Below are positions 1 through 7,974 of a stretch of DNA of 45,960 nucleotides, piece after piece (within the stretch, counting starts at the first letter, position 1; each line of letters starts with the position of its first letter). The notes beneath the pieces are model-generated. The model was not told the DNA's origin. It saw only the letters and a program-made list of their open reading frames with translations, and did no database searches. Both the position numbers and the translations under genes were made by a program. Origin of the DNA: Saprospiraceae bacterium (GTDB taxonomy: Bacteria; Bacteroidota; Bacteroidia; Chitinophagales; Saprospiraceae); the NCBI GenBank assembly GCA_020627825.1, contig JAHDGD010000014.1:1-45960 (forward strand), read 5' to 3'.

Positions 1-41
1 CTAGTTAGATAGAATAATGGATAAAGAATTTTTAAGCCTGT

Positions 42-1091
42 TTACTCATATCTTTCCATATCATAATAGAACTTATAAAATCGTCCTTTTTCATCCTCTC
101 CTCTTTCAGCGCGATCCCTATCTCCATGAATATAGATACTGAAGTTTTTATCCAACTTCAATATCGATCGAAATATTTTCGACGTCTTCTTTACTGCTGG
201 CTTTGAAATTTCAAAATTAGACGGGAACTGCAGATTTTGGGCTTGACCCATCCGCTCTTCATACGCCTGAAAACCCTCCACAATCTCTTGATTTCCAAAA
301 ACAGCTTCTTCAAAACTACCTCTTTCAAACTGATCATTCTTTTTAAAATAATCACTTGACTTGTTGAGCATGGCAATTTGATCAGCAAGGCTTATGTTCA
401 TTTCATCAGGCACAGACGAATCGACAAAACTCTTTGTCATCTCCATTGCTACTTTAGTTTGATAGTAATTATTTTCTATTGGCTTTAAGCCCAAAAAAGT
501 TTCTTTCCAAAACATCGCCTCTTCTCCTCCTGCTTTCTTATCGCAGATAACAACATCGTAACCCTCTTCTTCATTTACATCAAAAATCAAGCACCCTTTA
601 TCCAATTTCCCAATCTCATACCCATAATCTGGCACCATCTTATAATAAGATCCTTGGTGATTATACTTAAAAAAAGTATGTAAGCTTTCACTTTTAAACA
701 ACCCTATTGCATTCACATATTGAGCTCCTATTTTAATATTTGTTATATAAGCGATGCTAAATTCACCATCTACAACCTTAGGGTGCACACTAGAGTCATA
801 TAATAATTGCGCTAAGTTTCCTGATTGTTCGATGAATTGTGATGGGTCCGTAAAAATAGCTTGCACACAATTCATTACCGGATGCACATCAAGGCTTTCT
901 TTGTGGTAAAATGTAAAATATTCTTCGAGTTTCATTCCATCGAAGAAAAACTGTTGAATCAACTCTGTGTCCTCCACGGAATATTCTGTTAACCCTTGAG
1001 ATATTTGGAGGGTTTGTCCTTTTGCCTTATTTCCCACAAAATGTGTAATAAGGTGACTCATGTTGCTTTCTGTAAAATCCATTTTATCCAT
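42..1091 (-). CDS. Nucleoid-associated protein, NdpA/YejK family
   Basis: The 349-residue product resembles the 37-kDa nucleoid-associated protein family (E. coli YejK, about 335 residues), abundant DNA-associated proteins of poorly defined role. The support is the N-terminal stretch with HFVGNKAKGQ, the overall length, and a C-terminal signature around IYIHGDRDRAERG and GRFYKFYYD. No signal peptide or membrane segment is visible, consistent with a cytoplasmic protein. It starts 55 bases from a divergent ECF sigma gene. Upstream on its own strand there is a near-consensus -7 box, TATCTTCG (1103-1096). Internal methionines at residues 4 and 11 are alternative starts. The family call rests on remembered family features, not a search. 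Confidence 0.78.
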   Translation of the reverse strand: MDKMDFTESNMSHLITHFVGNKAKGQTLQISQGLTEYSVEDTELIQQFFFDGMKLEEYFTFYHKESLDVHPVMNCVQAIFTDPSQFIEQSGNLAQLLYDSSVHPKVVDGEFSIAYITNIKIGAQYVNAIGLFKSESLHTFFKYNHQGSYYKMVPDYGYEIGKLDKGCLIFDVNEEEGYDVVICDKKAGGEEAMFWKETFLGLKPIENNYYQTKVAMEMTKSFVDSSVPDEMNISLADQIAMLNKSSDYFKKNDQFERGSFEEAVFGNQEIVEGFQAYEERMGQAQNLQFPSNFEISKPAVKKTSKIFRSILKLDKNFSIYIHGDRDRAERGEDEKGRFYKFYYDMERYE

Positions 1092-1146
1092 GCCGCGAAG
1101 ATACCAATAAGACCGTATTGAATGACAATTTTTGTAAATTTACCTC

Positions 1147-1749
1147 ATGAAGTTTTCCATTTTTTCTCGCAATAAAACGAAATCCGACGAAGAGTTGGTC
1201 TCGTTGTATCAAGAAAATGGCGACATGGAAATACTGGGTGAGCTGTACAATCGATACCTAGAAATGCTCTTCGGTGTATGCATGAAATACTTCAAAGATC
1301 AAATCAAAAGTGAAGATGCAGTGATGCACATCTTCGAACTAGTTGCCAAAAAAATACCTCAACATAATATCGAGTTTTTTAAGTCTTGGCTTTATCGAGT
1401 TGCGAGTAATCATTGCTTGGATGTATTAAGAAAAGAGAGTCGGGATCAAGAGAAAAAAAATTCTTACATAAATATGCAATCTAGAACCTCTCATCGTCTT
1501 ATTCATGAAGATGATACCTCCTGGATGTGGAAAGAAGAGAAATTGAATGCATTGGAAGCGTGTATAGAGCAACTAAAAGCAGAACAGAAAGAATGCATCA
1601 ACTTGTTTTATTTACAAGGATTGAGTTATGCAGAACTTAGTGAAAAACTTCAAGTGAACTGGTCGAAAGTCCGTTCACTGATTCAGAATGGTAAAAGAAA
1701 TCTTAAAAATTGCGTAGAACGTAGCTATGAAGCAGCACGAAATAAATAA
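1147..1749 (+). CDS. ECF RNA polymerase sigma factor (module 1)
   Basis: This 200-residue protein has the two-domain layout of extracytoplasmic-function sigma factors. Region 2 covers roughly residues 15-90, with the helix containing KSEDAVMHIFELVAKK and the FFKSWLYRVASNHCLDVLRK stretch that contacts the -10 element. Region 4 covers roughly 130-190, with QKECINLFYLQGLSYAEL leading into a helix-turn-helix. It should direct core polymerase to a small regulon. Its last 23 bases overlap the next gene, a membrane protein, which is the usual arrangement of an ECF factor with its regulator. The stretch of basic residues before region 4 is unusually long but within family variation. Confidence 0.9.
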   Translation: MKFSIFSRNKTKSDEELVSLYQENGDMEILGELYNRYLEMLFGVCMKYFKDQIKSEDAVMHIFELVAKKIPQHNIEFFKSWLYRVASNHCLDVLRKESRDQEKKNSYINMQSRTSHRLIHEDDTSWMWKEEKLNALEACIEQLKAEQKECINLFYLQGLSYAELSEKLQVNWSKVRSLIQNGKRNLKNCVERSYEAARNK

Positions 1750-3001
1750 ATTACTAGAACAATATCGAACAGGTACGATTTCTCCGTCCGATCGACATCT
1801 ACTGGAGCAATTGGCCACGGAAGATGATTTTGTTTTTGATTCGATTCAAGGCATAAAAAATGCCGATGCTTCATATGATATGGATGGGTTAAGAACTAGA
1901 TTGATAAAGCGGGTTGAGCCCAAAAAGAAAAGAATATTACCTTTATGGGTTTCCAGTGCTGCCGCTGTTCTTCTTCTTTTATTAGGTGTTTTCTGGTTCA
2001 TAAACCCTAGTCAACAGGAAAGCAATAAAAACGTATTGGCTGACGCAATTCCCACTACGACACATTCTGAAACAAGTAAAGAAGAAAACGTCCTTATAAA
2101 TCAGCAAAAAGAGCGTGAAGTACTAGATCAAAAAAATCATGATATAGAAGAATCCGAAGAGGATATGGAGATTACTTCAACAGCAATAAAAAAAGAACAG
2201 AAAGATGAATCTATTCCTGTTGAAGTTACTCAAGAGTCATCCATTTCAACCATAGAGCCCGTATTAACTTCGATTCCTGAGAACGAAATAGCAGAAGGTT
2301 CAATTGAAAACGATGTTATGGATGATGATGAAGTGGTAGAAGTTTTAGCTGGAGACTTGAATACAGAATATAGTCCTGAAAGAAGTTCTCCTCCTCCTCC
2401 GGCTGCAAAAACAAGTTCCCCTACGAAAAAAAGAAAAGCAGCAGAATCTTTTAATAGCGCTATAGATGGTGTTGCGATAGGTAAAGGAAAAACATATTCC
2501 GGCATCGTTACTGACTTTTATGGCGATCCTTTAATCGGAGCTTCTGTTCATTTATTAGGAACTGATCAATATGCCAGTACGGATATTGATGGTACTGTCC
2601 AGTTCGTAAATGTTCATATTGAAAACCCGAGGGTACTTGTTGATTACACAGGTTTTATACCTGCAGAGGTTCCCATAAAAGAATCCTTTTCTATTCAATT
2701 AAAAGAAGGTGCAGTTCTAGAAGAAGTAGTAGTTGCAAACGTTGAAAATATGAATGAATCCATACCAGAGATAGGATGGGACACATTTCATAAAATGGTT
2801 GAAGATCAACTCCAACTTACTCCTCTTTTATCCAGAAATACAAAAGCGGACATTCATATTGAATTCAATGTTCGACAAAATGGATTTCCAGTTGATATAA
2901 AAGTGCTTTCAGGAAAAGAGAACCCGAAAACTTCTGCAATACTTCAACTATTAGCCACATCTGGTAAATGGAGTCCAGGTAAAGGCACCATTCGCTATTG
3001 A
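1727..3001 (+). CDS. Putative membrane anti-sigma protein with CarboxypepD_reg-like and TonB-C-like domains
   Basis: The 424-residue protein begins with about 68 cytoplasmic residues of short helices ending in a basic patch (KKKR). One membrane helix follows at about 71-92 (LPLWVSSAAAVLLLLLGVFW), then a long acidic Ser/Glu/Pro linker to about 240. A carboxypeptidase-regulatory-like beta domain follows at about 255-325 (YSGIVTDFYGDPLIGASV). The last 90 residues resemble the TonB C-terminal fold (DIHIEFNVRQNGFPVDIKV and a GKWSPG turn). It overlaps the ECF sigma gene by 23 bases. By context the cytoplasmic part may hold the sigma factor and the periplasmic part may sense an envelope signal. That role is inferred; no classical zinc anti-sigma motif is visible. 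Confidence 0.72.
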   Translation: MKQHEINKLLEQYRTGTISPSDRHLLEQLATEDDFVFDSIQGIKNADASYDMDGLRTRLIKRVEPKKKRILPLWVSSAAAVLLLLLGVFWFINPSQQESNKNVLADAIPTTTHSETSKEENVLINQQKEREVLDQKNHDIEESEEDMEITSTAIKKEQKDESIPVEVTQESSISTIEPVLTSIPENEIAEGSIENDVMDDDEVVEVLAGDLNTEYSPERSSPPPPAAKTSSPTKKRKAAESFNSAIDGVAIGKGKTYSGIVTDFYGDPLIGASVHLLGTDQYASTDIDGTVQFVNVHIENPRVLVDYTGFIPAEVPIKESFSIQLKEGAVLEEVVVANVENMNESIPEIGWDTFHKMVEDQLQLTPLLSRNTKADIHIEFNVRQNGFPVDIKVLSGKENPKTSAILQLLATSGKWSPGKGTIRY

Positions 3002-3076
3002 TTAACGAGTACATCTTAACATGATAATTGATCAACATTTCATGTAAATAATACTATATTTAACAAAAATATAAAC

Positions 3077-3448
3077 ATGAAATTAGGTGCTTTTTCAATT
3101 AGTTTAGCAGTTAAAAACCTGGTTGTTTCAAAGGAATTTTACGAAAATTTAGGCTTTAAAGTCTTTGCTGGGGATCTGGAAAAAAGCTATTTAATTATGA
3201 AAAATGAAACAACTCTTATAGGGTTATTTCAAGGGATGTTTGAAAATAACATTTTGACATTCAATCCAGGCTGGGATCAAAATGCGCAAGAGATTGAATC
3301 CTTTTCAGACGTTCGTTCTATACAACAACACATAAAATCTAAGGGCATTTCATGTATTACTGAAGTTGATGAAAAAACGCAAGGTCCAGGAAGTTTTATG
3401 ATAGCAGATCCTGACGGAAATGTGCTATTAATTGATCAACATCGATAA
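3077..3448 (+). CDS. VOC (glyoxalase/bleomycin-resistance) family protein
   Basis: A 123-residue single-domain protein with the beta-alpha-beta-beta-beta pattern of the vicinal oxygen chelate superfamily. The opening strand and helix are ISLAVKNLVVSKEFYENLGF and the closing motif is GSFMIADPDGNVLLIDQH, where the family normally has its metal-binding Glu or a substitute. The family includes glyoxalases, dioxygenases and drug-binding proteins, so the substrate cannot be inferred. It sits alone between the sigma module and the sulfur-transport pair, 75 bases after the former. A TATATTTA sequence shortly upstream could be a weak -7 box. Confidence 0.85.
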   Translation: MKLGAFSISLAVKNLVVSKEFYENLGFKVFAGDLEKSYLIMKNETTLIGLFQGMFENNILTFNPGWDQNAQEIESFSDVRSIQQHIKSKGISCITEVDEKTQGPGSFMIADPDGNVLLIDQHR

Positions 3449-3530
3449 AATAAACTCAACTTTAACATTTTAGATCTTGAAATGACTCCATAAAATATGA
3501 GGTCCATTATATGTGTTGGTTTAATATTCA

Positions 3531-3538
3531 TACTTTTG
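3531..3538 (+). promoter_or_regulatory. Bacteroidota -7 box for the YeeE/YedE pair
   Basis: TACTTTTG matches TAnnTTTG exactly. Expected transcription start is about 6-8 bases downstream, near 3545. This favours the ATG at 3557 over the in-frame TTG at 3548 as start of the next gene. No clear TTTG box is seen at the expected -33 spacing. Confidence 0.5.
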
Positions 3539-3556
3539 CAATGAATATTGTGCGAT

Positions 3557-4114
3557 ATGGATATACTTTACACTCCTTGGCCTTGGTATGTGTCAGGCCC
3601 TCTCATTTCCATCATCATGTTATTACTTTTATATTTTGGTAAGAGTTTTGGCATATCGGAAAATTTACGAACGATTTGTTCGATAGCAGGAGGGAAACGT
3701 TTTACAGATTATTTTAAAGTCGATATAAAATCAAGAATTTGGAATCTTGTATTTTTAGTAGGCACCATAATTGGTGGTTTTATAACGTCAAGATATTTAA
3801 CGACTTCTACTGAAGTTGATTTAAACCCTAAGACAGTAAATCAATTAAAAGAGCTAGGTTTCCAAAATCCTGGAGCAGAATTTCTTCCACCAGAATTGTT
3901 TTCAAGTTCTGAGATCATGAGTGTAAAAGGTATTCTTATTTTATTAGTTGGAGGTTTATTGGTTGGATTTGGAACACGATATGCTGGTGGTTGTACATCC
4001 GGTCATGCAATTTCTGGATTAAGTAATTTACAAGTTCCTAGTCTCATTGCCGTTATTGGGTTTTTTATAGGAGGGCTTACAATGGTACATTTTATTTTTC
4101 CTTTACTGTTTTAA
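3557..4114 (+). CDS. YeeE/YedE family sulfur-compound transporter, subunit 1
   Basis: A 185-residue polytopic membrane protein of the YeeE/YedE (DUF395) family, whose characterised members import thiosulfate. Four hydrophobic segments are visible. The family signature near residues 140-155 is GFGTRYAGGCTSGHAISG, with the conserved Cys and Gly-rich loops. It is about half the length of a full YeeE and is followed 9 bases later by a second half-size protein, so the two probably act together as a split transporter. The reading frame could open at a TTG three codons earlier, but that would leave almost no leader after the promoter at 3531. The transported species is inferred from the family. Confidence 0.85.
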   Translation: MDILYTPWPWYVSGPLISIIMLLLLYFGKSFGISENLRTICSIAGGKRFTDYFKVDIKSRIWNLVFLVGTIIGGFITSRYLTTSTEVDLNPKTVNQLKELGFQNPGAEFLPPELFSSSEIMSVKGILILLVGGLLVGFGTRYAGGCTSGHAISGLSNLQVPSLIAVIGFFIGGLTMVHFIFPLLF

Positions 4115-4123
4115 TGGTGTGAT

Positions 4124-4537
4124 ATGAAGTTAATTAAGTTTTTAGGGTTGGGAATTATTTTTGGGATCATACTGACAAAGTCAGAAGTGGTTTCATGGTT
4201 TAGAATATATGAGATGTTTCAATTTCAATCTTTTCATATGTATGGAATTATCGGTTCAGCCGTTGTTTTGGGAGCAATAGGTGTGTATATAATGAAAAGA
4301 AAAAATATAAAAACCTATTATAAGGAAGCCTTGGAAATAAAAGACAAAGAGATGCAAGTTGCTCGTTATCTTATAGGAGGATCATTATTTGGATTGGGAT
4401 GGGGGCTAACGGGAGCCTGTCCAGGACCATTATTTGCTTTATTGGGATATGGTTATTTTCCTATTCTCATTGTTATAGTTGGTGCCGTAGTTGGTACATT
4501 TCTTTACGGAGTATTGCGTAAATATTTACCACATTAA
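4124..4537 (+). CDS. YeeE/YedE-type sulfur transporter, subunit 2 (DUF6691-like)
   Basis: A 137-residue membrane protein with about four hydrophobic segments and the signature GLGWGLTGACPGPLFALLGYG near its C-terminal third, equivalent to the second conserved-Cys repeat of full-length YeeE/YedE proteins. It lies 9 bases after the first subunit and is surely co-transcribed. Such pairs often sit beside rhodanese or persulfide-dioxygenase genes, but none is present here. Its stop codon overlaps the stop of the convergent yraN gene across a shared TTAA. Confidence 0.85.
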   Translation: MKLIKFLGLGIIFGIILTKSEVVSWFRIYEMFQFQSFHMYGIIGSAVVLGAIGVYIMKRKNIKTYYKEALEIKDKEMQVARYLIGGSLFGLGWGLTGACPGPLFALLGYGYFPILIVIVGAVVGTFLYGVLRKYLPH

Positions 4538-4896
4538 GCTAGTCCAGGAAAAAAAGCATCTTTGATGTGTTTAATATGGGTAGAATTACCTTTAAGAATT
4601 ATAGCCATAATATCGAAGCGTATTTCACCAAGGTGCTGGATGTCATCACAAAAAATAGAAGCTGCGAAACTGATATTTTTTTGTTTTTGACGGGTAACAA
4701 ATTCTTCAGGACTTCCGAAATAATCGTAGGTTCTCGTTTTAACCTCTACGAAAATTATTTGATCTTTATCTTTAGCAATGATATCGACTTCAGCGTATGA
4801 AGCTCGATAATTTTGTTGTAAGATGGTGTACCCTTTAGATCTCAAATAGTCTGTTGCTATTTGCTCTCCTTTTTCACCTAGTTGTATATGATTCAT
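4534..4896 (-). CDS. YraN family (UPF0102) putative endonuclease
   Basis: A 120-residue protein of the YraN/UPF0102 family, which has a restriction-endonuclease-like fold. Visible features are the N-terminal GEKGEQIATDYLRSKGY helix-strand and the nuclease-like core AEVDIIAKDKDQIIFVEVKTR, giving the E...D...ExK arrangement. The terminal Phe-Asp near RFDIMAI is also typical. Family members are linked to DNA processing, but the cellular role is unsettled. It converges on the sulfur-transport pair with a 4-base overlap of the two stop codons, so transcription from either side must pass into the other gene or end within it. Confidence 0.9.
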   Translation of the reverse strand: MNHIQLGEKGEQIATDYLRSKGYTILQQNYRASYAEVDIIAKDKDQIIFVEVKTRTYDYFGSPEEFVTRQKQKNISFAASIFCDDIQHLGEIRFDIMAIILKGNSTHIKHIKDAFFPGLA

Positions 4897-5034
4897 GTGT
4901 GTTTGGTGTATTTGTATTAATTTGTGTAAGAATTTTAGTAGTATAACTGCTATTCTATAAAACGAAAATACATTGATTTTCGAAAACGAGCACCATTATA
5001 TAGGATTAGAAATAATTTAATGGCGAAAATTCAC

Positions 5035-5064
5035 TTGATAATTAAAGTTTTATGCCTATATTTG
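5035..5064 (+). promoter_or_regulatory. Consensus Bacteroidota promoter of rpmE2
   Basis: TTG (5035-5037), a 19-base spacer and TATATTTG (5057-5064) fit the Bacteroidota housekeeping promoter exactly. The predicted start near 5071 leaves a leader of about 37 bases before the rpmE2 ATG. It is one of the two best promoters in the window. Confidence 0.75.
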
Positions 5065-5107
5065 CGGTCCGATTCTAAAAATCGACAATAATAATAAACG
5101 TTCAATA

Positions 5108-5386
5108 ATGAAAAAAGATATACATCCTACGGAATATAGAACAGTTGTGTTCAAAGATGTGTCTTGTGATTACACATTCTTAAGCAAGTCTTGTACACCA
5201 ACTAAAGATAAGATTACTTGGGAAGATGGAAACGAATATCCATTAATTAAAGTGGAAATTTCATCGGAATCACATCCATTCTTTACGGGTAAAATGAAGT
5301 TTGTTGATACAGCAGGACGTATTGATAAATTCAATAAGAAATTCGCTAAGTTTTCTCAAAGAAATCCAGTTAAGACGGAGGAATAA
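5108..5386 (+). CDS. rpmE2: 50S ribosomal protein L31 type B
   Basis: The 92-residue product is the type B (YkgM-like) form of large-subunit protein L31: [17 protein letters not shown] at the start, then [21 protein letters not shown], the most conserved stretch. It lacks the paired CxxC zinc ligands of type A L31, so it should not need zinc. It has its own strong promoter and is followed by a strong hairpin terminator, so it is probably monocistronic. No type A gene is in the window, so whether this is the sole L31 is unknown. Confidence 0.95.
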   Translation: MKKDIHPTEYRTVVFKDVSCDYTFLSKSCTPTKDKITWEDGNEYPLIKVEISSESHPFFTGKMKFVDTAGRIDKFNKKFAKFSQRNPVKTEE

Positions 5387-5410
5387 GAGAAATCTTGAAG
5401 ATATAAAAAG

Positions 5411-5439
5411 GCTCTTTGCAACAGCAAAGGGCTTTTTTT
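5411..5439 (+). terminator. Rho-independent terminator of rpmE2
   Basis: A 9-bp stem, GCTCTTTGC with GCAAAGGGC (one G-U pair) around an AACA loop, is followed directly by seven T. It begins 25 bases after the rpmE2 stop codon. Confidence 0.88.
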
Positions 5440-5458
5440 ATGTGTGGGTGCACACATA
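5439..5458. repeat. Perfect 8-bp stem-loop between two terminators
   Basis: TATGTGTG and CACACATA flank a GGTG loop. It lies between the rpmE2 terminator and the next A/T-flanked hairpin and has no T-run of its own on the plus strand. It may add to the barrier. Confidence 0.6.
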
Positions 5459-5494
5459 AAAAAAGAGACGCGTAAAAACGCTGTCTCTTTTTTA
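5459..5494. terminator. Bidirectional terminator
   Basis: An AAAAAAGAGAC arm pairs with GTCTCTTTTTT, with an inner GCGT/ACGC extension around AAAA. An A-run on the left and a T-run on the right make it functional in both directions. It can stop read-through from rpmE2 on the plus strand and from acs on the minus strand. Confidence 0.8.
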
Positions 5495-5823
5495 TCGGCT
5501 ATGATTAACGCATTTTGGGAGATCAAATCTATCGTATGAAAAGTCCCAAGAAATTAATACATGCTTTAAGTGAAACGACTCTGAACAGATTTTTATAATA
5601 AAATTCTATTGTATTTATTATAAAGTTGTTTTGCTTCCGCTTTATGTAGCTTTCTTGTCCTTATAAAGCTCTATTACTCCTTTTGTGACACTTTGCCTGT
5701 ACTATAATGTATCCAACAATCATGCCAAACAACATCACATGTTGAAAATTTAACATTTATAAACAATTGTATTTGATGTTTTTGTTTAAGAAAACTTTAT
5801 AATTTAAAAATTGAAATAAATAA
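5495..5823. other. Gene-free AT-rich stretch between rpmE2 terminators and acs
   Basis: I see no coding frame. At about 5621-5680 there is weak resemblance, in the same orientation, to the repeat at 22214-22293: AAGTTGTT near the left end and CTATTAC to its right, with extra bases between. This may be a decayed third copy or chance. A 22-base perfect A/T palindrome (5813-5834) straddles the acs stop codon. Confidence 0.4.
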
Positions 5824-7722
5824 TTATTTATTTCGATTTTGAATTAACTCTTTTACAATGTCAGGATTAAGTAATGTCGAAATATCGCCTAATTGGTCCA
5901 TCTCATTACAAGCAATTTTCCTTAAAATTCTTCTCATGATTTTGCCTGATCGCGTCTTTGGCAATCCACTTGTAAATTGAATCTTATCAGGTTTCGCTAT
6001 CGGTCCTATCTCTTTCCTTACAACAGCGCATATTTCATCTTTAAATTCGAGATCTAATTCTTTATCCTGGGTGATAACAAAGGCATAAATCCCTTGTCCT
6101 TTAATATCATGAGGATAACCAACGACAGCTGACTCTATTACATTAGGATGTTCATTAATCGCATTTTCTACTTCTGCTGTCCCCATTCTGTGACCTGATA
6201 CATTGATAACATCATCAACTCGTCCTATAACTCGAATTCTCCCTTGATCATCTCTTCGAGCACCATCTCCAGTAAAATACATATTCTTAAACAATGAAAA
6301 ATAAACACTCTTACATCTTTCATGATCTCCGTATGTTGTTCGGATCATTGATGGCCAAGGGTGTTTTATGCACAACAAACCTTCAACATTATTTCCTTCT
6401 TTTAGATTACCTTCGTTGTCAACCAATACTGGTTGAATACCCGGTAAGGGATAAGAAGCATATGTTGGTTTTGTATCTGTAATTCCAGGTAAGGGTGAAA
6501 GCATGATTCCGCCTGTTTCCGTTTGCCACCACGTATCAACAATTGGCGCTTTTCCTTTTCCTATATATTGATCATACCAATGCCATGCTTCTTCATTTAT
6601 TGGCTCTCCCACAGATCCCAATACTTTCAATGAAGAAAGGTCATACTTACCAGGCCATTCATTCCCTTGAGCCATCAAAGCTCTTATAGCTGTTGGTGCC
6701 GTATAAAATTGATTGACTCTGTGTTTCTCGCATATTGCCCAAAATCTACCAGCATCAGGACAAGTAGGTACTCCTTCATACATCATTGTCGTGGCTCCCG
6801 CAAGTAATGGACCATATACAATGTAAGAGTGTCCTGTAATCCAACCTATATCCGCAGTACACCAGTACACATCTCCTTCTTTATATTGAAAAACATTTTT
6901 AAACGAATAACAGGTATATACCATATATCCGCCAACAGTATGTACAACACCCTTTGGCTTTCCAGTTGATCCTGAAGTATATAAAATAAACAACAGATCT
7001 TCACTATCCATTATCTCTGGTTCACATATAGGTTCTTGCTTCTCCATTAAATCAGCCCAATCAATATCTGTATCATCCGACCAATTGATTTCCTCTCCAG
7101 TATTCCTGTATACAATTACATTTTTTACACTATTGCAACTGATATCCATAGCATCATCAACGACTTGTTTTACTGGAATACATTTCATTCCCCTATTGTT
7201 AAAATCTGAACATATAATAACGTTGGCTTGAGCATCATCCACTCGATCTGCTAAAGCCTGTGCAGAAAAACCAGCAAAAACAACACTATGAACGGCTCCT
7301 ATCCTTGCACAGGCTAAAACGCCTATCGCTAATTCAGGAACCATTGGCATGTAAAAAACCACTCTGTCTCCTTTTTGAACACCAATTTCTTTTAAACCAT
7401 TTGCACACTTACATACTTCGTCATGCAATTCTTGATAGGTTAAGCTTACTACTTCTTCGTCAGGCATATTGGCTTCCCAGATAATGGCTTTTTGATTTGC
7501 TTTTGTCGCTAGATGCCGATCTATACAATTAACTGTAATATTGGTTTTGCCTCCTAAAAACCATTTCACAGAAGGTTCAGTAAAATTCCATTCACAAACT
7601 CTTTCAAAAGGTTCATACCAATAAAAATGTCGCGCTTGTTCTTCCCAATATTTTTCAGGATTTTCAATGCTTCTTTGATAATGTTCTTTGTATTCTTCTA
7701 TTGATTTAATCTGAGTCGTCAT
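5824..7722 (-). CDS. acs: Acetyl-CoA synthetase (AMP-forming)
   Basis: A 632-residue enzyme that activates acetate to acetyl-CoA through acetyl-AMP in the cytoplasm. Length and order match the family (E. coli 652). Visible motifs are the acyl-adenylate P-loop YTSGSTGKPKGVVHT near residue 250, the acetate-pocket motif WWQTETGG, and YFTGDGARRD followed by GRVDDVINVSGHR at the domain hinge. The C-terminal TRSGKIMRR contains the catalytic lysine (about K594), which is regulated by acetylation in other bacteria. It is alone on its strand, with a long divergent region before marR. No ATG upstream would add family-like sequence, so the chosen start is good. Confidence 0.97.
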   Translation of the reverse strand: MTTQIKSIEEYKEHYQRSIENPEKYWEEQARHFYWYEPFERVCEWNFTEPSVKWFLGGKTNITVNCIDRHLATKANQKAIIWEANMPDEEVVSLTYQELHDEVCKCANGLKEIGVQKGDRVVFYMPMVPELAIGVLACARIGAVHSVVFAGFSAQALADRVDDAQANVIICSDFNNRGMKCIPVKQVVDDAMDISCNSVKNVIVYRNTGEEINWSDDTDIDWADLMEKQEPICEPEIMDSEDLLFILYTSGSTGKPKGVVHTVGGYMVYTCYSFKNVFQYKEGDVYWCTADIGWITGHSYIVYGPLLAGATTMMYEGVPTCPDAGRFWAICEKHRVNQFYTAPTAIRALMAQGNEWPGKYDLSSLKVLGSVGEPINEEAWHWYDQYIGKGKAPIVDTWWQTETGGIMLSPLPGITDTKPTYASYPLPGIQPVLVDNEGNLKEGNNVEGLLCIKHPWPSMIRTTYGDHERCKSVYFSLFKNMYFTGDGARRDDQGRIRVIGRVDDVINVSGHRMGTAEVENAINEHPNVIESAVVGYPHDIKGQGIYAFVITQDKELDLEFKDEICAVVRKEIGPIAKPDKIQFTSGLPKTRSGKIMRRILRKIACNEMDQLGDISTLLNPDIVKELIQNRNK

Positions 7723-7850
7723 CGAATTTTCTTTTCTAGTAAATATAAAAAAATAGTCTTTTTTGGATGCGAAAGAACGAATAAAGGGGTCTTATTTACA
7801 TCCATCTACTTTCACTTATCGATCAATATTTCAACTATGGTAAAAAGATA

Positions 7851-7872
7851 TTTTGGGGTTTAAACCCCAAAA
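7851..7872. repeat. Perfect 22-bp palindrome of the GGG/CCC family
   Basis: TTTTGGGG and CCCCAAAA flank a central TTTAAA. It lies between acs and marR. Neither strand has a terminator-like T-run after the stem, so it is better seen as a member of the dispersed palindrome family described in the findings. Confidence 0.7.
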
Positions 7873-7936
7873 AAAATAGAAAAACAAGTTTCTTTTGGCC
7901 AGTTTAATCGTCTTTATTGCGACATTTTACATTTAT

Positions 7937-7960
7937 TGTTTAAACATTAATGTTTAAACA
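7937..7960. promoter_or_regulatory. Double palindrome, probable MarR operator
   Basis: Two identical perfect palindromes, TGTTTAAACA at 7937-7946 and 7951-7960, are separated by TTAA, giving a 24-base palindrome overall. It ends 14 bases before the marR start codon. MarR dimers bind palindromes of this size and commonly repress their own operons, so this is the likely autoregulatory site for marR-yceI. Confidence 0.68.
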
Positions 7961-7974
7961 TCGTTATTTGAGCT

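Noticed and set aside
2230-2505. Minus-strand open frame inside the sigma-module membrane gene
   Set aside because: It lies wholly within a well-supported plus-strand gene, has low-complexity Ser/Gly-rich composition and no family features.
5813-5834. A/T palindrome across the acs stop codon as a terminator or origin
   Set aside because: It contains almost no G or C, has no T-run after it and probably arises by chance in AT-rich DNA.
7851-7872. Palindrome between acs and marR as a terminator
   Set aside because: It sits upstream of both divergent genes, so neither transcript would reach it, and neither strand has a proper T-run after the stem.
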